The translations under genes were made by a program, and so were the position numbers. Shown here in pieces: positions 1 to 6,007 of a stretch of 6,007 nt of DNA. The DNA is taken from contig SKTA01000038.1 in the NCBI GenBank assembly GCA_007122745.1, positions 1 through 6,007 on the forward strand. Direction: 5' to 3'. How positions within the stretch are numbered: the first letter of the stretch is position 1; every line of letters starts with the position of its first letter. This stretch comes from Bacteroidales bacterium (GTDB lineage: Bacteria; Bacteroidota; Bacteroidia; Bacteroidales; UBA7960). The notes below the pieces were generated by a model. It had not been told where the DNA came from. It was given only the letters and a program-made list of their open reading frames with translations, and ran no database searches.

Positions 1-422
1 CCCAGGATGTTCTTCAGGATGGTTTTATTAAAGTCTTTCAAAACCTTTCTTCCTATAAAGGTAATGGAAGTCTGGAGGGCTGGATCAGACGGATCATCGT
101 GAATACCGCCATAGAAAAATACAGGGGAAAATTGTATCATTTATCGATGGATGAAATCGCACATGAAGAGATTTCGATTAACCATCATAATCAGGCAACA
201 GATATGTTGCATGCCAAAGATATTCTTGCGCTTGTGCAAAAATTACCTGTTCAGTACAGGTTGGTATTTAACCTTTATGCCCTGGAGGGTTTTAGTCATA
301 AAGAGATTGGGGAGATACTGAGTATATCGGAGTCAACCTCTCGCTCCAACCTGACGAGGGCAAGGATGATACTCAAAAACAAACTGAATAAAGAGTCGGA
401 AGTTTTATTACGGGTTATTTAA
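1..422 (+). CDS. RNA polymerase ECF-type sigma-70 factor, 3' part (5' end outside window)
   Basis: This is the C-terminal part of an extracytoplasmic-function sigma factor, which directs RNA polymerase to a small set of promoters. The reading frame is open from base 3 and gives 139 residues before the TAA at 420-422. Visible residues 1-41 are the end of region 2, with the family pattern LQDGFIKVF, a YKGNGSLEGW stretch and RRIIVNTAIEKYR. Visible residues about 75-128 are region 4: LPVQYRLVFNLY, then a helix-turn-helix around GFSHKEIGEILSISESTSRS and a basic LTRARMILKNKL helix. A GTG at 99 could be called as a start, but it lies inside region 2, so the gene really begins upstream of the window. 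The next gene starts 5 bases after this stop, so the two are almost certainly co-transcribed as a sigma/anti-sigma pair. The promoter lies outside the window. The family call is very secure; the regulon is unknown. Confidence 0.95.
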   Translation, partial: QDVLQDGFIKVFQNLSSYKGNGSLEGWIRRIIVNTAIEKYRGKLYHLSMDEIAHEEISINHHNQATDMLHAKDILALVQKLPVQYRLVFNLYALEGFSHKEIGEILSISESTSRSNLTRARMILKNKLNKESEVLLRVI

Positions 423-427
423 GCTAT

Positions 428-1750
428 GTGGAAGTGGACAAGCATTACATAGATAAGAGGTTTAAGGAAGAGCTGCAAGGTCTTGAGGCAAATCCGCCGG
501 TAGAGACCTGGCTGGATATATCTGATGCACTGGATAAAAGTACATTGGCTGGCAGAAACTATGTTTTGATGCGTACTGCAGCTGCCATTGCCGTTTTCGT
601 TGTTGCAGCTTTCTCATTATGGGTGATCTTTGTTGAACAAAGTCTTCAGGATGACCCCATCGTTCAGCAAACAGCTCCTTCTTTCATGGAGGCCCTCCCT
701 TCAACAGGCATTCCTCAACCGATTCACAGTGATTTACTGTTGGCTGATCTCTCTCAGCCGACAACCATTGGTAATTACCGGCCCGTTTTACCTCAACCCC
801 TCTCTGCTTATGATCCGGTCGTGCCCCTAAGTGTCCAATCTTTTTCTGCTGCTGTACCAAGGTCTTTACCCCGTGAATTACCGGCCAGCCCTAATTTAAC
901 AGGCAATGATCAGGTTCCGATGGATGCGCCTGTCAGGGATGTTCATGTGTATATGGAAAGCGTTGAAAGTAGATCATTCATGTCAAATCTGAACCTGGGA
1001 GCACATTTCGCATTTCAATATAATTACCGTGCTTTTACGAACCAGTCGACTGGAAGCTATCGGAGTATCCCCTTCAATGCACTTGAAAGTCAGATATACA
1101 CCTTCAGTGCCGGACTGAATGCCACGCTGGCATTATCACCCTCCTGGGCTGTTCAGACCGGTCTGCATGTAAATAATATGGGTCAGTTTGTTGAAGGAAT
1201 TTTAGCATATCAACATCCTGATCATAAATCTCTTCATAACCAAAATCAAATTGTAATCACCTCCTTTGGCGGTGTTACAGTGCACGACACCTCACACCAT
1301 TTTTCTGATCAATCCTCCCACAGGGTCCTGGATTCTGATGAATACCTGGATCCAAAAATTTTAGATGCGCTGAAGAAATCGGATGAAGGACTAACGCAGG
1401 TTTTTCAGTTTCTTGAGGTGCCCGTCGTTTTCAGGTATAAACTGATTGGACAGCGTGTCGATCTGCATCTTAAAGGTGGAATGACCGCGAGCTATCTTTT
1501 AAATAAGGATGTTTACATGGGCAGCAGCATTTATCAGAGTCCGATTGGTAAAACCCATGGCCTCAGGCAGTTTAACTTTTCTGTGTTAGGAGGCTTTGCA
1601 ATGCAGATTCCAATGACTGGCCGGCTGTATTTGAACCTGGAGCCAACCGCTCAACTGTTTTTGCATCCGATGGTGCAAGATGGTCTGAATACTGGCAATG
1701 TCCTGCCCTACAATTTCTCCCTGCAAACCGGGGTGTCATATCGCTTCTAA
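428..1750 (+). CDS. Putative dual-membrane-spanning anti-sigma factor with C-terminal outer-membrane beta-barrel
   Basis: This is the likely partner and inhibitor of the upstream sigma factor, 440 residues long. Residues 1-45 are charged and cytoplasmic-looking; IDKRFKEELQGLEANPP followed by W28 resembles the N-termini of Bacteroidota barrel proteins encoded beside sigma factors. Residues about 48-69 form one hydrophobic helix. Residues 70-184 are a low-complexity linker rich in Pro, Ser, Leu and Gln. Residues about 185-440 look like alternating beta strands of a PorT/OMP_b-brl type barrel, including FLEVPVVFRYKL (328-339), and end in the aromatic YRF typical of BAM substrates. This order matches the Dma proteins of Bacteroides thetaiotaomicron, which span both membranes and control a sigma factor. 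The function here is inferred. The start is GTG 428 (GTG 434 is possible); the ATG at 426 is out of frame and stops after eight codons. There is no Shine-Dalgarno sequence, so translation may be coupled to the sigma gene. A His-rich insertion lies at 261-298. Confidence 0.8.
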   Translation: MEVDKHYIDKRFKEELQGLEANPPVETWLDISDALDKSTLAGRNYVLMRTAAAIAVFVVAAFSLWVIFVEQSLQDDPIVQQTAPSFMEALPSTGIPQPIHSDLLLADLSQPTTIGNYRPVLPQPLSAYDPVVPLSVQSFSAAVPRSLPRELPASPNLTGNDQVPMDAPVRDVHVYMESVESRSFMSNLNLGAHFAFQYNYRAFTNQSTGSYRSIPFNALESQIYTFSAGLNATLALSPSWAVQTGLHVNNMGQFVEGILAYQHPDHKSLHNQNQIVITSFGGVTVHDTSHHFSDQSSHRVLDSDEYLDPKILDALKKSDEGLTQVFQFLEVPVVFRYKLIGQRVDLHLKGGMTASYLLNKDVYMGSSIYQSPIGKTHGLRQFNFSVLGGFAMQIPMTGRLYLNLEPTAQLFLHPMVQDGLNTGNVLPYNFSLQTGVSYRF

Positions 1751-1759
1751 TGCTCTTAT

Positions 1760-2509
1760 TTATGGTAGTTTTCCTACCGGCATCAGATAGAGAACCCTGA
1801 ACGGATCACCAAGGCTTAAAATGTCTTCAACTTCATCATCACGATAAGCTCCTATGACCACAGTTCCCAGATCCAATGCGGCTGCCTGTAGGTGAACGTT
1901 CTGAGAAGCATGCCCAACTTCATTAAGGATATATCTTTCCCCACGTTGCCCATAACGGGCCGTTGTACGGTCATACACTGCAGCAAATACAAGTACCGCA
2001 CCCCCATCCAGTATCATCGACTGGCTGAGACATGCACGGAATAAGGCTTCCGAAACGTCATCCCTCCTTACCATCTCCAGACGGTGTTCCTGAGGATGAT
2101 AATGGTATATGCCCGTGTTTAACCCGTCCACATTGTTTGCCACTGCAAACATTTCCAGAGGAAAGGTTGCACCTGCCGATGGTGCTGTCCGGAACCCCCG
2201 ATCTCCGGTAATTCCCTGTGCCGACCATAAAAGCTGCCCCAACTCCCCAAGTGTCAATGCCTCTTCGGAATAACTGCGAATCGAACGTCGCAAACTGATC
2301 GCACGTTCCAGACTCATGCTACCGTCTTTTACAATGTCAGGTAAATCAATCATGTCTCCACTGTTTTCAGGTGCAACATAAAAAACATTTTCTGCAACCG
2401 TTATGTTGTTGCTGTTTGCAGGTGTCATGATTCGAGACCCTACCCTGAAAAGTAAAGCAGCAACGCCTATAAAGGCAAATACCGAAATGATGGTAATGTA
2501 CTTTTTCAT
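1760..2509 (-). CDS. SagB/ThcOx-family nitroreductase, signal-anchored or exported
   Basis: This is a 249-residue FMN-dependent oxidoreductase of the nitroreductase fold, SagB/ThcOx branch. Family hallmarks are RRSIRSY at 74-80, TAPSAGATFPLEMF at 108-121 (a flavin-binding loop), GIYHYHPQEHRL at 133-144, and RYILNEVGHASQNVHLQAAA at 192-211 followed by LDLGTVVIGAYRDDEV. The end, LYLMPVGKLP, is the usual C-terminal strand. Residues 4-21 are strongly hydrophobic after MKK, which suggests a signal peptide or membrane anchor. There is no lipobox cysteine, so it is not an obvious lipoprotein. The linker at about 28-60 separates this segment from the catalytic domain, placing the domain outside the cytoplasm. 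No YcaO cyclodehydratase or precursor peptide is visible, so a role in azole-peptide synthesis, as for streptolysin SagB, is not supported. The substrate is unknown. The start ATG at 2507-2509 has an AT-rich leader without Shine-Dalgarno. It ends 9 bases from the convergent barrel gene. Confidence 0.88.
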   Translation of the reverse strand: MKKYITIISVFAFIGVAALLFRVGSRIMTPANSNNITVAENVFYVAPENSGDMIDLPDIVKDGSMSLERAISLRRSIRSYSEEALTLGELGQLLWSAQGITGDRGFRTAPSAGATFPLEMFAVANNVDGLNTGIYHYHPQEHRLEMVRRDDVSEALFRACLSQSMILDGGAVLVFAAVYDRTTARYGQRGERYILNEVGHASQNVHLQAAALDLGTVVIGAYRDDEVEDILSLGDPFRVLYLMPVGKLP

Positions 2510-2644
2510 TAATTTATATTTTTAATTGTTGATTATAATTATTTTGCCTTTAGTTATGGTCTATAAATTTTCCGTTTTGAAAGGATCGTTTTGTGTGCGA
2601 TTTGATTTTATTAAGTAACAGATAGACAGTTGTTTAAGTTTTTC

Positions 2645-2658
2645 GTTAATTTTTTAAC
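2645..2658. repeat. Small palindrome upstream of the promoter
   Basis: GTTAA-TTTT-TTAAC is a perfect 5-base inverted repeat with a 4-base centre, about 60-75 bases upstream of the expected transcription start of the fusion dehydrogenase. It could be a regulator site, but in DNA this AT-rich such a repeat may arise by chance. Confidence 0.3.
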
Positions 2659-2666
2659 AATTCATT

Positions 2667-2683
2667 AAAAATAAAATATTTTT
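2667..2683. repeat. 7-base inverted repeat overlapping the -33 element
   Basis: AAAAATA-AAA-TATTTTT is a perfect 7-base inverted repeat with a 3-base spacer. Its right arm overlaps the TTTG at 2681-2684, the -33 half of the proposed promoter. A protein bound here would compete with RNA polymerase, so it is a candidate operator. The composition is only A and T, so chance remains a serious alternative. Confidence 0.3.
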
Positions 2684-2715
2684 GCTGTTCTGAAAAAACT
2701 AAATCCTTAACTTTG
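2682..2715 (+). promoter_or_regulatory. Bacteroidota-type promoter for the fusion dehydrogenase
   Basis: TAACTTTG at 2708-2715 is an exact match to the -7 element TAnnTTTG of the Bacteroidota primary sigma factor. TTG at 2682-2684 (within TTTG 2681-2684) is 23 bases upstream, at the long end of the 17-23 spacing known for Flavobacterium promoters. Transcription would start near 2720-2722, giving a leader of only about 22-24 bases before the ATG at 2744. The match and position are seen directly; activity is inferred. Confidence 0.7.
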
Positions 2716-2743
2716 TTCCTGCAATATACAAAACAAAGTCTTT

Positions 2744-5700
2744 ATGAGCAAAATTTCCAGCCATCCCATTATAAACGTTGTTGACAAAGAGAAGCACTCA
2801 TTTACATATCATGGAGCATCTATTGTTGGAGAAAAAGGATATACCATTGCTGCAGCATTGCATCAGGCTGGATTTCCCATACACAGCCATAGTTTGAAAA
2901 ACCGTAGCAGAAGCCTTGAATGCGGCATTGGAAAATGCAGTGCGTGCGAGATGTTGGTTGATGGCGAAGTGAAACGGATATGTATTACACCGGTAAATGG
3001 TGTTAGTGAGGTTGCGGAAATTCCTGCCGACTATGTGGCAAAACCCACTATCTTTAAAAAAAGCGGAGGGATCCAGGTATATAAAACGCAGGCTGTAATT
3101 GTTGGAGCCGGGCCTGCCGGACTTGCAACGCGCGAGATACTGAATCAGCAAGGCATCAGCAATATTGTGGTAGATAGCAATGCTGAAATCGGTGGCCAGT
3201 TTAACATGCAGACCCATCAGTTTTTCTTTTTTGAGAAAGAGAAAAAATATGGTGGGATGCGTGGTTTTGAAATATCTAAGATCCTTGCCGGAGCTGATCA
3301 TTCCGGAATTATGCTGAACAGCACAGTTTGGGATATCTTTGAAGGCAACCGTGTAGCTGCTAAAAACTTTGAAACGAACGAAATCTTTTATATCGATTGT
3401 AAACATTTTGTTGTGGCAACCGGTGCGGTGCCTTTTCTCCCTACTTTTCATAATGATGATCTGCCGGGTGTGTATACCGCAGCTGTGATCCAGAAAATGA
3501 TGAACACGGAGCTTACCCTGCTGGGCAAGAATATTCTGACCGTGGGTGCCGGAAACATTGGTTACCTCACCAGCTATCAGCTTACCCAGGCAGGTGCCCG
3601 TGTAAAGGCGATCCTTGAAGCGATGCCGAATGAGGGAGGATTCCCGGTACAGGCCAACAGGGTCAGACGGCTCGGCATCTCTGTTTTGCTGAATCACATG
3701 ATCCTTGAAGCCATTCCAAATGAAAAAGGGGACGGAATATCCGGTGCTGTTATTGCGGAAGCCAAAGACTTCAAGGCCATTGAGGGAACTGAGAAAGTGA
3801 TTGACGGCATTGATGCGATCAATATTTGTACCGGTCTGATGCCTGATGATGTGCTGCTTGAAAAAGGACGCGAGATGTTTGGCCGCAACTGTTACGGAGC
3901 AGGCGATGCCATCCGGATCGGAGAAGGTACCAGTGCCGTACTCCGGGGAAAACAGGTGGCTTACGAAATTCTCGATACCATGAAGCAGCGTTACAATTAT
4001 GATGACTACCTGCAGGTTTCCAAAGAATATATTGACTCACAGCAACATCCCGTTCAGGTTATTGACGAACCGTTTATGCCGGATGCTGAAAGGATGAATA
4101 AACCTTTTGTGCTGATCGATTGCCTGTACGGCTTTGCCTGCAACCCCTGTGCTTTTGCCTGTAAGTATGGTGCAATCACCAAGTCATCTACCAGTACGGT
4201 GCCAGAAATAGATTTTGAAAAATGTGTCGGCTGCATGGATTGTGTGTATCAATGTCCGGGACTCGCCATTTTTGGCTATAACCTAAGGAAAAACATCTAC
4301 TTCCTGCCGATTGAATTTGACATGGAAGCAGGGGAGGAGGTCTACATTGTTGATAACGAAGCCAATATCCTTGGAGAAGGGGTGATCAAAAAAGTGCTTC
4401 GCAAGTCCAACCTTACACATATTGCCAGGGTGGAAGGAAAGGAATTGGATCGGGAAAAGCAGGTGGAGGTTCGGGGTTTTATCATCAAGAGGGATTATCC
4501 GGAACCTGTAAAGCTTAATAAACATAATGAGAAACGGGATGATTCCTTTTTCATGTGCCATTGTGATGATGTGGCTTTTGAGGATGTTCTGGAGGTGATT
4601 GGCGACCGAAAGTTCATCTCGGTGGAAGAGATCAAGCATACCACCCATCTTGGCATGGGGCCGTGTCGGGGCAAAAGGTGCATTCAGCGGCTGCGGATGA
4701 ACCTGCGTCCCAAAGGGGTCAGACTGATTGGTGGCTCCACACCGCGTGCACCGATGTCGAATCAGATCACCATCGGGGAGATGTACCCATCACAAAACAA
4801 GGATCTTGTTTTGACAAATGTGCATAAGCAGACACGGAAAGTGATTGAGACCAAAGCTTTGATTGCCGGTGGAGGCATTGCCGGCAGTGCTCTGTTCCGG
4901 TTTCTGGCAGAGGAAGACTACAATCCTGTGATGATCAATTCAGGATTTGGCAGCTCATGGAGGAACATTGCCGGAGGACGGCCGGTATTTAGCCTTCCGG
5001 AACTCACCGATATTGCACGCCATAATCTGGAAATGTTTAAAGAGTTGCAAACAAAAGGAAACATAGACTTCAGACTGATCAATTATGTGACTTTTGCGCA
5101 CGATCAGGCCATGTATAAAGCACTGGAGGGATCGATGGCATGGCAAAATGCACGCATGATAGAACCGTCACGCTTCAGGTCTGAGATATCGCCTTACTTC
5201 AACGACAGCAACAACAAATATCTGGCAGCGCTGAAAACCAGCGAATGTTGGCAGGCAACTCCAGGTAAAGTGATTGAGGTGCTCCGTAAGCTAGGAACAA
5301 ACTCCGGAGGCACCATGCTGGAAAACACTAAACTGATTGAGGTTTCAAAAAACGGGGATCGGTACATCGCAATTATACGCAATGATGATGGCGAATATAT
5401 CGAGTATCACACATCTCTGTTCATAAATGCCCTTGGAGATGAGGGTGCCCGATTTGCCCAGATGCTTGACATTGAAACCGGGCTATATCCTGTAAAACAT
5501 CAGGCTTTCATTACCCGGCGCCTGCCAATGCTCGGCATCAACGGCAACCCTCTTGACATGTTGATCGACCGGAGGCAATACAAAGGTTTTACGGCAGTAT
5601 ATGGCCAGCAACTGGGAGATACGGGTCAGGTGATCGGCTGCGCTTCACCTTTGGTAGAGCCATTGGAAACAGATAAGGATGTCAAGATCAACTCCCGTGA

Positions 5701-5974
5701 ATTCGCAGAAATCGTTTCGGAGATATTTGTTGACTGGATCCCGGAAATATCGGCAGTGGGATTTCAGGCACTCTGGGCCGGATTTTATATCGAACCACGC
5801 ATGATTGTTGATGTGGAAAAGGGCCTGTTCCTTGGATTGAGAGGACAGGGGTTCATGCTTGCACAGTATCTGGCAAAGCTTTATGTGAACAGGCTTACAG
5901 GAAAACCTGTTCCGGAATACTTTGACCGTCTCAGCCTTGAAGGGGATGCCCTTCTCGAAAAAGCCTTTAAATAG
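2744..5974 (+). CDS. Five-module flavo-iron-sulfur amino-acid dehydrogenase fusion (HcnABC / proline or hydroxyproline dehydrogenase type)
   Basis: This 1076-residue cytoplasmic enzyme probably oxidises an amino acid or imino acid at one flavin and passes electrons through Fe-S clusters to a second flavin. Modules in order: a [2Fe-2S] ferredoxin (about 1-105) with C60, C65, C68 and C80; an FAD/NAD(P)-binding alpha-subunit domain (112-420) with GAGPAG at 121-126, D144, GGQ at 150-152, ATG at 225-227, GAGNIG at 268-273 and GAGD at 385-388; a two-cluster [4Fe-4S] domain (452-512) with C460, C466, C469, C473 and C494, C497, C500, C504; a beta-rich linker (512-588); a BFD-like [2Fe-2S] domain (600-660) with C605, C607, C641 and C646; and a DAO-type FAD domain (698-1065) with GGGIAG at 709-714. 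These are separate subunits in HcnABC, LhpBEF and archaeal dye-linked L-proline dehydrogenase. The substrate cannot be decided: proline, D-hydroxyproline, glycine or another amine are all possible. The ATG at 2744 follows a strong promoter. No internal stop or frameshift was seen. Confidence 0.88.
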   Translation: MSKISSHPIINVVDKEKHSFTYHGASIVGEKGYTIAAALHQAGFPIHSHSLKNRSRSLECGIGKCSACEMLVDGEVKRICITPVNGVSEVAEIPADYVAKPTIFKKSGGIQVYKTQAVIVGAGPAGLATREILNQQGISNIVVDSNAEIGGQFNMQTHQFFFFEKEKKYGGMRGFEISKILAGADHSGIMLNSTVWDIFEGNRVAAKNFETNEIFYIDCKHFVVATGAVPFLPTFHNDDLPGVYTAAVIQKMMNTELTLLGKNILTVGAGNIGYLTSYQLTQAGARVKAILEAMPNEGGFPVQANRVRRLGISVLLNHMILEAIPNEKGDGISGAVIAEAKDFKAIEGTEKVIDGIDAINICTGLMPDDVLLEKGREMFGRNCYGAGDAIRIGEGTSAVLRGKQVAYEILDTMKQRYNYDDYLQVSKEYIDSQQHPVQVIDEPFMPDAERMNKPFVLIDCLYGFACNPCAFACKYGAITKSSTSTVPEIDFEKCVGCMDCVYQCPGLAIFGYNLRKNIYFLPIEFDMEAGEEVYIVDNEANILGEGVIKKVLRKSNLTHIARVEGKELDREKQVEVRGFIIKRDYPEPVKLNKHNEKRDDSFFMCHCDDVAFEDVLEVIGDRKFISVEEIKHTTHLGMGPCRGKRCIQRLRMNLRPKGVRLIGGSTPRAPMSNQITIGEMYPSQNKDLVLTNVHKQTRKVIETKALIAGGGIAGSALFRFLAEEDYNPVMINSGFGSSWRNIAGGRPVFSLPELTDIARHNLEMFKELQTKGNIDFRLINYVTFAHDQAMYKALEGSMAWQNARMIEPSRFRSEISPYFNDSNNKYLAALKTSECWQATPGKVIEVLRKLGTNSGGTMLENTKLIEVSKNGDRYIAIIRNDDGEYIEYHTSLFINALGDEGARFAQMLDIETGLYPVKHQAFITRRLPMLGINGNPLDMLIDRRQYKGFTAVYGQQLGDTGQVIGCASPLVEPLETDKDVKINSREFAEIVSEIFVDWIPEISAVGFQALWAGFYIEPRMIVDVEKGLFLGLRGQGFMLAQYLAKLYVNRLTGKPVPEYFDRLSLEGDALLEKAFK

Positions 5975-5981
5975 CTTTTTT
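5958..5981 (+). terminator. Possible weak intrinsic terminator
   Basis: AAAAAGC at 5958-5964 and GCTTTTT at 5974-5980 are perfect inverted repeats around a 9-base loop. The right arm is itself a run of six T. The left arm and loop lie in the last codons of the fusion dehydrogenase, and the stop codon TAG (5972-5974) closes the loop. Only two pairs are G-C, so the hairpin would be weak and the gene may rely partly on other means of termination. Confidence 0.35.
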
Positions 5982-5998
5982 ATTTCAGACATTCGTTT

Positions 5999-6006
5999 TA
6001 TCTTTG
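5999..6006 (+). promoter_or_regulatory. Possible -7 promoter element of the next gene, at window edge
   Basis: TATCTTTG is an exact match to TAnnTTTG and ends one base before the window does. No TTG or TTTG is present at the expected distance upstream, where the sequence is a T-rich stretch instead. The gene it would serve is outside the window, so this rests on the -7 match alone. If real, the downstream gene has its own promoter rather than depending on read-through. Confidence 0.4.
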
Positions 6007-6007
6007 C

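Larger units (their letters stand above)
2510..2743. other. Divergent AT-rich intergenic region
   Basis: These 234 bases separate the minus-strand nitroreductase from the plus-strand fusion dehydrogenase and must hold the control sites of both. The sequence is far richer in A and T than the genes on either side. The plus-strand promoter is clear and listed separately. For the nitroreductase, no TAnnTTTG match was found on the minus strand. The only candidate is a TATAAT-like stretch about 20-30 bases before its start codon, too weak to call. No riboswitch, tRNA or small ORF was recognised by eye. Confidence 0.7.

Noticed and set aside
99..422. Short sigma gene starting at GTG 99.
   Set aside because: The frame stays open upstream with conserved region 2 residues, so the GTG codes for an internal valine and the gene starts before the window.
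630..830. 66-codon frame inside the barrel gene.
   Set aside because: It lies wholly within a well-supported gene in another frame and has no recognisable features.
1764..1778. Hairpin GGTAG-TTTTC-CTACC at the convergent gene ends, considered as a bidirectional terminator.
   Set aside because: The stem is only 5 bases, it lies inside the nitroreductase coding end, and neither strand has a T run after it.
1760..2509. A link to thiazole/oxazole peptide biosynthesis through the SagB-like gene.
   Set aside because: No YcaO, SagC/SagD-like or precursor peptide gene is present, and the protein appears to be membrane-anchored or exported.
2798..3697. 299-codon open frame on the minus strand, opposite the start of the fusion dehydrogenase.
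   Set aside because: Its translation shows no recognisable domain, and the plus strand here encodes conserved [2Fe-2S] and FAD motifs. It is a by-product of codon use in the real gene.
2744..5974. Heterotetrameric sarcosine oxidase alpha-type or anaerobic glycerol-3-phosphate dehydrogenase as the identity of the fusion.
   Set aside because: No aminomethyltransferase (GcvT-like) domain follows the alpha module, and the order of HcnA-like, HcnB-like, ferredoxin, BFD and DAO modules does not match GlpABC.

Overview
The window looks like chromosomal DNA of a member of the Bacteroidota. Three things point there. The main intergenic promoter is an exact match to the Bacteroidota -7 element TAnnTTTG. 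Start codons lack Shine-Dalgarno sequences and sit behind AT-rich leaders. An ECF sigma factor is followed directly by a protein with an N-terminal anti-sigma-like segment and a C-terminal outer-membrane barrel, an arrangement typical of the phylum. Genus and species cannot be told from the sequence.

Layout. (1) Bases 1-422 hold the 3' end of an ECF sigma factor gene cut by the window edge. (2) Five bases later, 428-1750 encodes a 440-residue protein with a short cytoplasmic segment, one inner-membrane helix, a long proline-rich linker and an outer-membrane beta-barrel. It is probably the cognate anti-sigma factor, of the dual-membrane-spanning (Dma) type. (3) Convergent to it, with only 9 bases between stop codons, 1760-2509 on the minus strand encodes a signal-anchored nitroreductase of the SagB/ThcOx type. 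(4) A 234-base AT-rich divergent intergenic region holds a good Bacteroidota promoter and two small palindromes. (5) Bases 2744-5974 encode a 1076-residue flavo-iron-sulfur enzyme. It fuses, in one chain, modules that are separate subunits in hydrogen cyanide synthase (HcnABC), dye-linked L-proline dehydrogenase and D-hydroxyproline dehydrogenase. (6) The last 33 bases hold a possible weak terminator and what may be the -7 element of the next gene's promoter.

How the genes work together. The sigma factor and barrel protein form a regulatory pair that probably passes envelope state to transcription; its targets cannot be read from the window. The nitroreductase and the fusion dehydrogenase are both flavin redox enzymes, but they are divergently transcribed, differ in predicted location, and show no direct sign of a shared pathway. 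No mobile element, CRISPR array, tRNA or rRNA was seen. The most notable items are the five-module fusion enzyme, with a changed FAD-binding position in its last domain, and the trans-envelope anti-sigma candidate.
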